Positions 8,706 to 18,000 are shown, counted from the stretch's first letter. The stretch: 64,000 nt of DNA from Parabacteroides sp900760525 (GCF_049860805.1 NZ_CP187555.1:3534001-3598000), one strand, 5' to 3'. Notes: generated from the sequence alone by a model not told the origin. Translations and numbers: made by a program.

Positions 8706-9533
8706 ATGAACAAGTTATTTTCGACTCTTTCATCCGCCATCCTGTTGATGGCCGGATTATGTCTATCCTCCTGCAGTGATAATGACGACTTCAGGTTGAC
8801 AGGTATAGACGGACGCCCCAGTGCTCTTTTTTCAAACGGGCAGGTTACCGCTTCTTTCATTTACTCCGGCAACCTGTTTGCCCGGATTCAATATCCGGAC
8901 GGACGTGCGGCTCATTTCAATTATGAGAATGGAGAATTATCCGGCATATTCTACACGCCTCCCAAAGATGTTGCCGACGGACATGCCTGGGTTGATTTTT
9001 CCAAGACCGGAGACAAGACCTACAAAGTCAGCAGAGGTGGCGAACCGGCAGGAGATTTCAGTTACAGGGAAGAGATTGAACTCGACACGAATGAATTGCC
9101 GTTCAAAGTAACCTTTGCGGGTATTTACCAACAAACAGTTGATGGAGAAAAGTTGATAACGGAAGACGGCCGGTATGCTCTCCTGACCTTCGATCCAGCC
9201 ACCCGGCAACTGCTCAAACAGGAAGTGTTCGACAACGAATCAAACTTGCTGGTAAAATATACCTACGAATATGATAACGCTTCCGGCAATATCAGCCATC
9301 TGGAATTCCCCATGTATTTTTTAGGCTGGTGGTACTATCGAAATGCCAACTCAAATGACTTTGAGAATATCCAGTTCCTGAACCGGCGGAATAATATAAC
9401 CAAGATAACATCCGAAAACAGAGAAGGAAATATCTCGACCGTCACCTATACCTATAAATATAACGAAAACAATTTCCCCATTTCCGTATCCTGTGACAAA
9501 TGGGAAGGTGAAGAAGTAGGAGTCCGGTATTGA
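8706..9533 (+). CDS. DUF4595-like lipoprotein with YD-type repeats
   Basis: The 275-residue product starts with a lipoprotein signal (lipobox LSSC, Cys at about residue 23). The mature part contains repeated strands of the RHS/YD kind, such as FARIQYPDGRAAHFNYENGEL, YTYEYDNASGNISHLEF and VTYTYKYNENNFPISVS. This is the pattern of Bacteroides DUF4595 lipoproteins. They are probably outer-membrane anchored and their function is unknown. It stands alone, transcribed away from DUF4272. Confidence 0.7.
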   Translation: MNKLFSTLSSAILLMAGLCLSSCSDNDDFRLTGIDGRPSALFSNGQVTASFIYSGNLFARIQYPDGRAAHFNYENGELSGIFYTPPKDVADGHAWVDFSKTGDKTYKVSRGGEPAGDFSYREEIELDTNELPFKVTFAGIYQQTVDGEKLITEDGRYALLTFDPATRQLLKQEVFDNESNLLVKYTYEYDNASGNISHLEFPMYFLGWWYYRNANSNDFENIQFLNRRNNITKITSENREGNISTVTYTYKYNENNFPISVSCDKWEGEEVGVRY

Positions 9534-9742
9534 AAAGCGACCGATAATTACCCAAAAACGGATATTTTAAACACCCATACTTGCCTATTCGAACGTACCT
9601 TTATATGTTTTATCAGATAAGTATCCTTCCTCAGATTGCTTACGCCTTCAACTGCAATTGAGCTGTTGGCACACGGTTCCATATCTTGCAAATGATTTCT
9701 GAGATAGATTAGTGCTTTACCAGCGTTAATAATTGGGAAAAC

Positions 9743-10515
9743 TTATAATTTCGACAATTCGTCAATCAGCGCTGGTCGACGAGGAGTTCTCGATTTCTGT
9801 TCAGTCGCAATCTGTTCAGCCTCAGACTTTCCTCCATACTTTATGAGATTACGGAGTAGTCCGACACCTTCACGATAAGAATCCCGGTTAGCCGCACATT
9901 GAAAGAAGCTTCTGACCGCCGATGCATATAGATTGATTATTTCATCCTTGAAAAGTTTTCTAACTTCTTTGGGGGCGGTGTCAATATCGTATGTGGATGG
10001 ATTCTTCCGAAGGTAAGACATATATTCGTTCCACATCTTCTCTTGGGTATAGATATATAGCAAACGTCCGACGTCTCTTTTATTCTGAGCCTCACTAATC
10101 AATGTTTCGGAATACTTTCCCCATCCGTCAGTTGGAATAAGCCGTTTCATCGCAGCATACATGGTTGCCATAGAATATTCTTTTTCTCCCCATCTTCCAC
10201 CACCGAAAAAGAAATATCTTGCCAACTGGAGAGTATTTTCTATATCCCCAATCGCGCGATAGACTTGATATTCCCATTTGTACCAGTCGCTGACAATTCC
10301 CGCATATTCTGCATCATGGTTAACTCCATCCTTGGCAAGTCGAAGCACTTCATCAAAGTCGGATTTGGCTTAAACAGTGTTCCCGCACCAAGTGTAAGAA
10401 ACCGGTCTTGGAACCGGCTGTCGTTGGCACATTCCTTGCGTATGAAGTCCGTAAGTTGCTTCTTGTCTAATTTAGACAGGAGTAATTCCACATCATCTAT
10501 TTTCTTTTTTGTCAT
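9743..10515 (-). pseudogene. Frameshifted accessory gene, unknown family
   Basis: Two overlapping frames make up one protein. 10515 to about 10370 encodes MTKKKIDDVELLLSKLDKKQL... up to LGAGTLFKP. After a single shift within about 10360-10375 the other frame continues SDFDEVLRLAKDGVNHDAEY... to the stop at 9743. The second part (WYKWEYQVYRAIGDIENTLQLARYFF, then an alpha-helical stretch) resembles helical-repeat domains of large bacterial proteins often annotated next to SWIM zinc fingers, but I do not recognise it firmly. The first frame starts 12 bp downstream of the equally damaged AlbA_2-type gene, so the pair was probably an operon. A sequencing error cannot be excluded. Confidence 0.6.
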
Positions 10516-10527
10516 GGTTCATACAAT

Positions 10528-12063
10528 TTAAATGTTCATATTCAAATTCTTCCATTCTTTCGCCACCTCTGTCAGACGGTATCTTTGTTTGGGATGCTTG
10601 GGATGGTCTGGATACAAGAGCTCTATAGCACCATCTACCAATGCAGGGACAAAATAATTCTCTTTAAACGTGGGGCGGTGTTTTAATCCGATCTTAGCCA
10701 TAATCTCATTCATTGTCATATAGCTGTCATTCATAGCATTTATCATTATCTGAACTTGGTCGGTACTTGGTCGATACTTGGTCGGTACTTGGTCGGTACT
10801 TGGTCAGTGGTTCAGCGACAATTCCATTGTTTTGGGCAACATTTCTTCCAAAACTATCTTTTGGAGAGTCCTCAATTGGCTTGTAGAACGGGCGTTTGAA
10901 GGTGACGGTTATAAAGCCGCCATTGTCGCACCACGTCGGTTCCTCGATGTTTTGCACTCGGCAGGCATCAATGATGCGTCTTGCACCGCTGCCCCAGTTC
11001 TCCAAGTATGTCATGCGAAACAAAGCTTCCGCAACATTAAGGTTATGTGGGAACGATTCGTGAGGCTCCTTGATATTCTCCGGAGTGATCTGACGTGGGA
11101 AATGGCCGGGACTTGCTATCTCTATGCGGTCATCATAAATGGCAAGACTGATCGTGAGATTATGCAGTTCCCACCAACGATGACAAAGAGCGTTGATAAG
11201 GGCTTCTCTCAACGCATGATAAGGCACTTCGAGTTGCTCTTCCCGCTGAAGGCTCTTGTTTGTTATGCGCCCACTGAGCGAAAGATGTTTGAAACAAAAA
11301 TCTATACCGGCCTGCAAGAGCTCAAAAAAATTGCCTTCGGCACGTTGGTTATCGCGGAACATATTCTTGTCAGTCCCCACAAAACGCGCCATTCTCAACC
11401 TGAAGTTGGGATACTCATCAATATTCTTTGAGAAAAGAAGCACAGCCCCATTCGTTGGAATACCATTCTTCAACAATTTCCATTTCGCAAGAATATCCCG
11501 CGTAGGTTCAACCAAAGCATCATACGGAATCCTACCACCATCAATACCTAAACGGATACAATTACGGATAAGTCCTTCATTCAAGTCGGCAAGAGTCACC
11601 CCGTCAGCCACCATGCCTTCCCATGCGTATATTTTTGGCTCATGAATCCGAATCCGCTCGTCGTATAGATTTTGCGGCATAACCTTAGTAGTGCTCTCAA
11701 CCTTGTAGTAAGGGCAACCATGAAAAGTATGCGGACGCTCACCCCAAACCCAGCCGTCAAAGTGCATGGCTATGACCTTATGCCTTGGATATTCCGGTAC
11801 ATCGACATATTCAACATGTACATCAACGGCAGGCTCCAGACCGGCTAAAGCCTGCGCAATCTCTTGCTGCGTCTTGTCAGTCACCTCTTGGCCGACTATC
11901 TTCAGCGACTTGGGAGCTACCCCGAAAATCAGCCAGCAACTTCTGTGTTCAGAAACGCGCACGCCGTGTGCATACCGTCCTTCAACTCGCCGGTCGTCTT
12001 CTTCAGTTCCAGAGTCCTCGACTCATCTGCTGCCACCAATGCTCTTATATCGTCAATAGTCAT
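10528..12063 (-). pseudogene. Frameshifted Schlafen AlbA_2 / RecG-like ATP-binding protein
   Basis: The natural start is at 12063 (MTIDDIRALVAADESRTLELKKTTGELKDGMHTACAFLNTE), the classic N-terminus of AlbA_2-domain proteins. One base is missing at about 11940, where GAAGGTTGCTGG would be expected and GAAGTTGCTGG is present. The main frame (from 11962) then carries the rest of AlbA_2 (CWLIFGVAPKSLKIVGQ) and a HATPase_c_4-like region (LREALINALCHRWWELHN, YDDRIEIASPGHFP, NWGSGARRIIDAC). Near its end an 11-bp repeat at 10755-10809 is followed by a stop. The proper C-terminal winged-helix-like segment (AMNDSYMTMNEIMAKIG...) continues in another frame to 10528. The family regulates DNA-linked processes; the role here is lost or switched off. 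Confidence 0.7.
10755..10809 (-). repeat. 11-bp tandem repeat, five copies, inside the AlbA_2-type gene
   Basis: On the plus strand the units are CTTGGTCGGTA, CTTGGTCGATA, CTTGGTCGGTA, CTTGGTCGGTA and CTTGGTCAGTG, back to back. Eleven is not a multiple of three, so each gain or loss of a unit shifts the frame of the gene. Gain of one unit, or loss of two, would join the upstream frame to the downstream winged-helix frame. Confidence 0.85.
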
Positions 12064-12175
12064 AATATTTTAATCTTATAAAGTCAACAACCAAAACAAA
12101 ATTACAAATTATTACGAAAGTTTTCCAACCATCCCACTCGTGGAAATTAATTTAGTAAACAATTCAGACAAAACA

Positions 12176-12214
12176 AAACCTCCAACCATCTATGTGTTAG
12201 ATAATTGGAGGTTT
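12176..12214. terminator. Hairpin terminator downstream of the tRNA gene
   Basis: AAACCTCCAA (12176-12185) pairs with TTGGAGGTTT (12205-12214). In the minus direction it directly follows the tRNA and probably ends that transcript. In the other direction no gene reads into it. Confidence 0.6.
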
Positions 12215-12221
12215 ATATGAG

Positions 12222-12295
12222 TGGTCCCACTTGGGCTTGAACCAAGGACTCCCTGATTATGAGTCAGGTGCTCTAACCAACTGAGCTATAGGACC
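12222..12295 (-). tRNA. tRNA with CAU anticodon (elongator Met or Ile2)
   Basis: The minus-strand sequence folds as a complete cloverleaf. The acceptor is GGTCCTA with TGGGACC, the D-arm GCTC...GAGC, the anticodon loop CTCATAA (anticodon CAU) and the T-arm CTTGG-TTCAAGC-CCAAG. CCA is not encoded. CAU could mean elongator methionine tRNA or the isoleucine tRNA whose C34 is modified to lysidine by TilS; identity elements visible here do not decide between them. It lies 77 bp downstream of prfB. Confidence 0.93.
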
Positions 12296-12372
12296 TGTTC
12301 AGAGCATGGCTCTGAAATCGGGTGCAATATTACGATTTATAATCGAAATATGCAAGTGTTAATGTAGAAAAC

Positions 12373-13498
12373 TTACTTTTCTGCAGATTCCTCAGCGCCG
12401 AATTCCATCAGGTAAGCCTTGATGAAATCATCGATTTTACCATCCATCACACCGTTGACATCGGAGGTCTGGAAGTTGGTACGATGGTCTTTTACACGGC
12501 GGTCGTCGAACACGTAGCTACGAATCTGGGAACCCCATTCAATCTTCTTCTTGCCGGCTTCTACCTTCGCCTGCTCTTCCATGCGATGTTGTAATTCCTT
12601 ATCGTACAAGATCGAGCGTAATTGGCGCATTGCATTCTCGCGGTTCTTGGGCTGGTCGCGGGTTTCCGTATTCTCGATCAGGATTTCTTCTTCTTCGCCC
12701 GTATAAGGATCTTTAAACTGATAGCGCAAACGTACACCGGATTCCACCTTGTTTACGTTCTGTCCACCGGCTCCTCCCGAACGGAACGTATCCCAAGAGA
12801 TGGCAGCCTGGTCGATCTTCACCTCGATCGTATCGTCGACCAACGGGGTCACAAATACAGAAGCAAATGAAGTCATTCGTTTGCCCTGTGCATTATAAGG
12901 AGATACACGAACCAGACGATGCACGCCGTTCTCACCCTTCAAATACCCGTAAGCATAGTCGCCTTCGATATTGAGAGTCGCCGTTTTAATACCGGCCTCA
13001 TCCCCTTCCTGATAGTTGGCTACGGAAATTTTATATCCGTTCGACTCCGCCCAGCGCGTATACATACGGAGCAGCATGGAAGCCCAGTCCTGGCTTTCCG
13101 TTCCACCGGCACCGGAGTTGATCTTCAGCACACAACTCATCTGGTCGGCTTCCTGGCGCAACATATTACGGAATTCCAGGCTTTCCACCAATTGAATTGC
13201 TTTGCTATAAGCATCATCAACTTCTTCTTCGCTGACAATCTCTTCTTTTACATAATCATAAGCCAACTGCAATTCTTCCGCTGCGGCATGAACCTCGTTG
13301 TAAAGCTCGATCCACTTTTTCAGTTCTTTTACTTTCTTCATCTGGACTTCCGCCCGTTTGGCATCTTCCCAGAAACCGGGATCATGAGTGCGTAACTCTT
13401 CTTCTTCTAACTGGATGGTCTTGCCATCTATGTCAAAGATACCCCCTCAGCGCCTGCTCGCGCTCCAACACATTGTGTAGTTGGTCTGATGTGATCAT
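12373..13498 (-). CDS. prfB: Peptide chain release factor 2, with programmed +1 frameshift
   Basis: Translation starts at 13498 (MITSDQLHNVLEREQALRGYL) and meets an in-frame UGA at 13433-13435. It continues after a +1 shift at CUU-U into DIDGKTIQLEEEELRTHDPGFWEDAKRAEVQMKKVKEL to the stop at 12373. The shift site reads AGGGGGTATCTTTGAC, the internal Shine-Dalgarno plus slippery codon known from E. coli prfB. The rest has the RF hallmarks: GGAGGQNVNK (GGQ peptidyl-tRNA hydrolysis loop) and the stop-codon recognition region at VRVSPYNAQGKRMTSF. That region has SPY where E. coli RF2 has SPF; I believe this is a lineage variant but cannot check. It terminates translation at UGA and UAA. Confidence 0.95.
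13432..13449 (-). promoter_or_regulatory. Programmed +1 frameshift site of prfB
   Basis: On the minus strand an AGGGGG Shine-Dalgarno-like element is followed by TATCTTTGAC. Ribosomes pause at UGA when RF2 is scarce and slip from CUU to UUU, then decode GAC. This is the autoregulatory switch known for prfB. Confidence 0.93.
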
Positions 13499-13523
13499 AA
13501 TATTCTTTTTTTAATTTGTCCGG

Positions 13524-13553
13524 CAAAGATACTCAATTTTCCTGACTATCAAA
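13524..13553 (-). promoter_or_regulatory. Promoter of prfB
   Basis: TATCTTTG (13524-13531, minus strand) is preceded after 18 nt by TTTG (13550-13553). It lies 25 nt upstream of the start at 13498 and so supports the upstream start required by the frameshift. Confidence 0.55.
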
Positions 13554-13676
13554 ATGTCACTACTACCCCATCTAAATCGGATTACTACCCCATATATTCG
13601 GAATTAGTAGCAAGGGTAATATTTTTTAACATTTCTATTTGTACATAAGACACCTCTTTTTTCTACCGAAATGACA

Positions 13677-13712
13677 AAAGCCCGACAGGAAGTTTATTTC
13701 CCATCGGGCTTT
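13677..13712. terminator. Intrinsic terminator after the acyl-CoA synthetase
   Basis: AAAAGCCCGA and TCGGGCTTTT form a strong hairpin with T-runs on both strands. In the minus direction it lies 29 bp after the acyl-CoA synthetase stop. Confidence 0.75.
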
Positions 13713-13740
13713 TGTTTATCGACACGCTTCTCAAAGACCG

Positions 13741-15561
13741 TCAAGAAGGGTTTGAAGCTTCTTCGTACATATTTTCGATTGAATCCGCGTATTTTTTCAA
13801 AATAACTGAACGGCGGAGCTTGAGTGTATCCGTCAGTTCACACCCCATTACAAAAGGTTCGGGCAATAAGATGAAACGCTTGATCTTCTCATAAGAAGCC
13901 AGATTCTTCTGGTTTTCCTCAATATGTGCCTCGATCAGACGAAGGATTTCCTTATTCCTGACAAGTTCTTCCCGGCTACCGACATCCAGCCCTTTTTCTT
14001 CCGCATACTTTTCCAGCAACGGATAAGCGGGAACGATCAGCGCACTGACAAACTTACGCTGGTCACCGATAACAGCAATCTGTTCGATATACTGGTCGCC
14101 ACTCATAACCATTTCAATTGCCTGCGGAGCGATGTATTTGCCATTCGATGTTTTATATAAGTCTTTGATGCGCTCGGTAAAGAACAATGTGTTTCCTTCC
14201 ATACGCCCGGCATCTCCGGTGCGGAAGTAGCCGTCTTCTGTAAACGCCTTCTCATTTTCCGCCGGTTTATTATAATAACCGGACATTACAGTCTTTCCTT
14301 TTACCAGAATTTCACTATTCGCCGGATCGATCTTGACCTGTACATCCGGCATCACTTCCCCGATCGAACCGAACTGGAATCCGACTTCCGGATAGAAACA
14401 AACCGTTGCCGTCGTCTCGCTCAAACCGTAACCATAGACAATCGGGATATTGACAGACTGCAAAAATTCATTAACCGTATCCGAAAGAGGTGCACCGGCC
14501 ACCGGGAAAAAGCGTCCGCGCTCGATTCCCAGCACCCGCTTAAGCAGATTGAAAACGGTCCTGTTATACATTTCGAATTTCAATTTCAATCCACAGGGAG
14601 CCGGAATGCCTTTGTTCTTATATTCCAGATTATACTTGCGTCCGGTTTCAATCGCGTTCAGAAATATCTTCTTCATAGCAGGAGACGACGAGTTGATCTT
14701 TTCATGTACACCGGCATAAACTTTCTCCCAGAAACGAGGGACGTTGCACATCAATGTCGGGTGTACCTCCGGTAATGTCTTCTGAATCATTTTCGGATCT
14801 TGGTTGATTGCAATTACCACCCCTTTATGCAAGCAATAATAGCACCAAGCTTTTTCAAAAATATGAGTCAGCGGCAAGAAACACATGGAAAGATCCTTAT
14901 CCGTAACCATCGGAAGGCGGATATCATGGATACGCATGGCTTCCAGATAATTGGAATGATGAAGCATCACCCCTTTCGACTCGCCGGTCGTACCGGAAGT
15001 ATATATTATGGTAGCCAGATCCTCCGGCACAGCTTCATTCATACGGATCTTTACCGTTGTTTCAGCATGCGCATTATCACCTAACCGCAGGAAGTCGTCA
15101 AAATAAATCGAAGTCTTGTCTTCCGGATTCAACTTGACGGCCGGATCGAACACAACCAGGCGCTTCAGGTATTGGGAATCTTTCTGCACCTTGAATGCAT
15201 TATTATACTGCAACTGTTCACCGACAAACAATGTATGTATATGAGCATCATTAATTATATACTCGATCTGTCCCGGAGAATTTGTAGCATACATCGGAAT
15301 AGAGACTACGCGATTGGCGTATGCTCCGAAATCCGTATAAAAACATTGTGGCATATTCTGTGAATAAACCCCGATATTCTCCTGTACTCCTATCCCGAAT
15401 TCGGCCATTGCCTTAGCCGTAAGCATAACTTTTTCAGAGAATTCCCTCCAAGATATTTTCAACCATTTCCCGGTGGCATTATCACGATGTTTCAATGCAG
15501 TACGGGAACCATATTTTTCTGCCTGTCGATGAATTAACTCGGCATAATGGTAGTAAATCAT
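13741..15561 (-). CDS. Long-chain fatty acid--CoA ligase (AMP-forming)
   Basis: The 606-residue product carries the AMP-binding motif YTSGTTGESKGVML at about residue 185. Further motifs are YGLSETTATV, GYYNKPAENEKAF with GYFRTGDAGRM, and the hinge DLYKTSNGKYIAP. It activates fatty acids through an acyl-adenylate to acyl-CoA at the cytoplasmic face of the membrane. Length and motifs fit the long-chain (FadD/FAA1-like) branch common in Bacteroidales, which have no complete beta-oxidation. It probably serves recycling of exogenous fatty acids into lipids (inference). It is a single gene with a terminator downstream. Confidence 0.9.
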   Translation of the reverse strand: MIYYHYAELIHRQAEKYGSRTALKHRDNATGKWLKISWREFSEKVMLTAKAMAEFGIGVQENIGVYSQNMPQCFYTDFGAYANRVVSIPMYATNSPGQIEYIINDAHIHTLFVGEQLQYNNAFKVQKDSQYLKRLVVFDPAVKLNPEDKTSIYFDDFLRLGDNAHAETTVKIRMNEAVPEDLATIIYTSGTTGESKGVMLHHSNYLEAMRIHDIRLPMVTDKDLSMCFLPLTHIFEKAWCYYCLHKGVVIAINQDPKMIQKTLPEVHPTLMCNVPRFWEKVYAGVHEKINSSSPAMKKIFLNAIETGRKYNLEYKNKGIPAPCGLKLKFEMYNRTVFNLLKRVLGIERGRFFPVAGAPLSDTVNEFLQSVNIPIVYGYGLSETTATVCFYPEVGFQFGSIGEVMPDVQVKIDPANSEILVKGKTVMSGYYNKPAENEKAFTEDGYFRTGDAGRMEGNTLFFTERIKDLYKTSNGKYIAPQAIEMVMSGDQYIEQIAVIGDQRKFVSALIVPAYPLLEKYAEEKGLDVGSREELVRNKEILRLIEAHIEENQKNLASYEKIKRFILLPEPFVMGCELTDTLKLRRSVILKKYADSIENMYEEASNPS

Positions 15562-15691
15562 AATTCTTTGTTTTGAATTGATGTTGCAAAAGTACTGTTT
15601 TCTATTCTATTTGTCATGATATTAGCCTCTTTTTTACACAAAAGTGTCAGATTTGTGCAATATTAATGTTAAATTAGGATAAACATAGTAG

Positions 15692-15722
15692 TATGTATTG
15701 CATAGTACATAGGCAATACATA
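15692..15722 (+). promoter_or_regulatory. PadR-type operator overlapping the promoter
   Basis: A perfect 10-bp inverted repeat, TATGTATTGC (15692-15701) and GCAATACATA (15713-15722) with an 11-bp gap, sits exactly between the -33 and -7 boxes of the promoter for the PadR operon. PadR proteins are known to bind ATGTAT/ATACAT-type inverted repeats. Position and sequence indicate autorepression. Confidence 0.8.
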
Positions 15723-15728
15723 TATTTG
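15698..15728 (+). promoter_or_regulatory. Promoter of the PadR-PspC-DUF2807 operon
   Basis: TTG at 15698-15700, a 20-nt spacer and TATATTTG at 15721-15728 match the Bacteroidota consensus very well. Transcription would start near 15735, just before the ATG at 15748. Confidence 0.8.
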
Positions 15729-15747
15729 TGACGTAAAACAAAATACA

Positions 15748-16074
15748 ATGAATGCAGAGAACGTAAAATCACAAATGAGAAAGGGGACATTGGAATATTG
15801 TATTCTATTGCTCCTCAAAAAAGAGCCGGCGTATACCTCTGACATTATCCAGAAGTTACAGGAAGCTAAATTGATTGTAGTGGAAGGTACCCTATATCCT
15901 CTGTTGACGCGATTAAAGAACAGCGAATTGTTAAGTTACCAGTGGATAGAATCTACTCAAGGACCGCCTCGCAAGTATTACCAACTCACACCGAAGGGAG
16001 AAGAATTCCTGGGGGAGCTGGAAACATCCTGGCAGGAACTGAACGATACAATAAACCACATCAGAAACAATTAA
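15748..16074 (+). CDS. PadR-family transcriptional regulator
   Basis: The 108-residue winged helix-turn-helix protein has the PadR N-terminal pattern MRKGTLEYCILLLLKKEPAYTSDIIQKL, the recognition and wing region VVEGTLYPLLTRLKNSELLSYQW, and SPR-type PPRKYYQLTPKGEEFL. It lacks the long C-terminal domain, so it belongs to the short PadR-s2 subfamily that dimerises through a single C-terminal helix. It is first in an operon with a PspC protein (12 bp on) and a DUF2807 lipoprotein. It probably represses its own operon through the inverted repeat in the promoter. Such cassettes answer envelope stress or membrane-active agents in related bacteria (inference). Confidence 0.93.
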   Translation: MNAENVKSQMRKGTLEYCILLLLKKEPAYTSDIIQKLQEAKLIVVEGTLYPLLTRLKNSELLSYQWIESTQGPPRKYYQLTPKGEEFLGELETSWQELNDTINHIRNN

Positions 16075-16086
16075 AATCAGAAAACA

Positions 16087-17178
16087 ATGAAGAAGACACT
16101 GACAGTTAATTTGGGAGGAACGGTTTTCCACATTGACGAAGATGCATATCAACTGCTCGATAAATATCTGGCAAACCTCCGCATCCACTTCCGCAAAGAA
16201 GAGGGCTCGGAAGAGATTATGAACGATTTTGAAATGCGTATCTCCGAACTGTTCAACGAACGGGTCCGGCTGGGACATGAAGTGATCACGATCGAGCATG
16301 TCGAAGAAGTGATCAAACGCATGGGCAAGCCGGAAGAATTGTTCGAAGGCGAAGATGAAAAAGAATATAAGGAGGAAGCCAAGACGCATGCTTTCCAGGA
16401 AGAAGTGATTACCGGAGGCCGGAAAAAGCTGATGCGCGATCCGGACAACCGGGTATTGGGAGGTGTAGCCGGCGGTATCGCGGCTTATATGGGATGGGAT
16501 GTCACAGCCGTACGTCTTGCCATGATCATCCTGCTTTTCATCCCTTATGCACCGATCATTATCCTATACCTTATATTATGGCTGGTAATGCCATTGGCAC
16601 GGACCGCAGCCGACAAGTTAATGATGCGCGGGCAAAGCGTTACCCTCGAGAACATAGGCAAAACGGTTACGGATGGTTTCGAGAAGGTCAGCAATAATGT
16701 AAACGATTATATGAGTTCCGACAAGCCAAGAAGCTTTCTGCAAAAACTGGCGGACTTGTTTGTCAGCGTGGTAGGCTTCATCCTTAAATTCTTGGCCATA
16801 CTGATCGGGATCATCCTGCTGCCGCCATTATTGCTCGTAGCCTTTATATTGGTAGTTGTCACCTTTGCACTTATTGCCGGAGGAACAGGCTTCCTTTACC
16901 AGGTGTCGCCATTCGGGGCCGATCTGATAGCGGGAGCACCGATTCCATTAGCTATCATGGGATGCATCGGTTTCATTCTGCTAATCGGCATTCCGATCTT
17001 TGCCTTGGTATATGCCATCTGTATGCAGCTATTCAAAGCAAAGCCATTGCCCAACACGGCAAAATGGACACTGCTGATCTTATGGTTAGTATCCGTAGTG
17101 CTGTGCATCATCTACTTCTATCAAACCGGAATAAACGGATGGAGCACATTGCCCTGGTATAATTTCTTCAACATATAA
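16087..17178 (+). CDS. PspC domain membrane protein
   Basis: The 363-residue product begins with a soluble segment (about 1-105, MKKTLTVNLGGTVFHIDEDAYQLLDKYL...) typical of Bacteroidota PspC proteins. The PspC domain follows at about 112-175 (LMRDPDNRVLGGVAGGIAAYMGWDVTAVRL plus a transmembrane helix). Four further hydrophobic segments follow to the C-terminus. PspC domains sense or respond to inner-membrane stress. It lies between the padR-like gene and the DUF2807 gene (12-bp and 16-bp gaps), so all three are co-transcribed. Confidence 0.9.
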   Translation: MKKTLTVNLGGTVFHIDEDAYQLLDKYLANLRIHFRKEEGSEEIMNDFEMRISELFNERVRLGHEVITIEHVEEVIKRMGKPEELFEGEDEKEYKEEAKTHAFQEEVITGGRKKLMRDPDNRVLGGVAGGIAAYMGWDVTAVRLAMIILLFIPYAPIIILYLILWLVMPLARTAADKLMMRGQSVTLENIGKTVTDGFEKVSNNVNDYMSSDKPRSFLQKLADLFVSVVGFILKFLAILIGIILLPPLLLVAFILVVVTFALIAGGTGFLYQVSPFGADLIAGAPIPLAIMGCIGFILLIGIPIFALVYAICMQLFKAKPLPNTAKWTLLILWLVSVVLCIIYFYQTGINGWSTLPWYNFFNI

Positions 17179-17194
17179 GCTATAAAACATAATC

Positions 17195-17926
17195 ATGAAA
17201 AAATCTTATTCATTTATATTTGTATTCACATTGATGGCAGGGCTTTTATGCTCCTGCCATATCAACAAGGTTTCCGGTGACGGCAATGTCGTAAGCAAGG
17301 AAATCCCGATAGAGGATTACGATGAGATACAAATCGAGGGAGAAAACATCGACCTCAAATATATGCAATCGGGCGATGTCCCTTATTTGAAAGTTGAAAC
17401 AGATCAGAATATCATGGATATGCTGGAAATCAGTTCCGACAGTAAAGAATTGGTTGTTCGCCCCCAAAACAGGCATATCGGGATCAGACCTACCCGCTTT
17501 GTTGTGATAACCAACTCGACCGCTCTGAAAGAGTTTGCAATAGCAGGTGGAGGCCATTGCGACTTAGGCAAAGGCCTCACAGGCGAGAAACTTGAAATTA
17601 AATTTGCAGGAGGAGGAGTTATAAAAGCCGATTCAATCGCCATCACCCGTTTAGATTGCGAAATTGCAGGCAGCGGAACGGTCTATCTAAGCGGTAAAAC
17701 AGAAAATATGAATATAAAAAGTGCCGGTAGCTGCAAGATCAAAGCGTTCGATCTGGAAACCGAGAAACTTAATTGCAAAGCCGCCGGTAGTACCAATATT
17801 GAGATCACGGCAAGCAAATCAATATCCACCAAAATAGCCGGAAGCGGAACCATCCGGTACAAAGGGAATCCGGATATAAAGGAAAAGAGCATTGTCGGAA
17901 GCGGTTCCATAACCAAAGTCGATTAA
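17195..17926 (+). CDS. DUF2807 (auto-transporter adhesin head GIN-type) lipoprotein
   Basis: The 243-residue product has a lipobox (GLLCSC) and then a mature domain of short beta-strand repeats rich in the GSG/AGSG words: FAIAGGGHCDLG, CEIAGSGTVYLSG, CKAAGSTNIEI, TKIAGSGTIRYKG. This is the DUF2807 right-handed beta-structure. Its partners in the same operon are PadR and PspC, a combination common across Bacteroidota. Its job is unknown; location is probably periplasmic leaflet or outer membrane. Confidence 0.9.
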   Translation: MKKSYSFIFVFTLMAGLLCSCHINKVSGDGNVVSKEIPIEDYDEIQIEGENIDLKYMQSGDVPYLKVETDQNIMDMLEISSDSKELVVRPQNRHIGIRPTRFVVITNSTALKEFAIAGGGHCDLGKGLTGEKLEIKFAGGGVIKADSIAITRLDCEIAGSGTVYLSGKTENMNIKSAGSCKIKAFDLETEKLNCKAAGSTNIEITASKSISTKIAGSGTIRYKGNPDIKEKSIVGSGSITKVD

Positions 17927-17965
17927 GAATACGAAATAGAATTGTGTAAACATTGTGTGTTAAAA

Positions 17966-18000
17966 AAGAAGGCCGTCCTTTCACAAGGAGGGCCTTTCTT
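17966..18000 (+). terminator. Intrinsic terminator of the PadR-PspC-DUF2807 operon
   Basis: GGCCGTCCTT pairs with AAGGAGGGCC (one mismatch) around a TCAC loop, followed by TTTCTT. It lies 40 bp after the DUF2807 stop. Confidence 0.7.
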
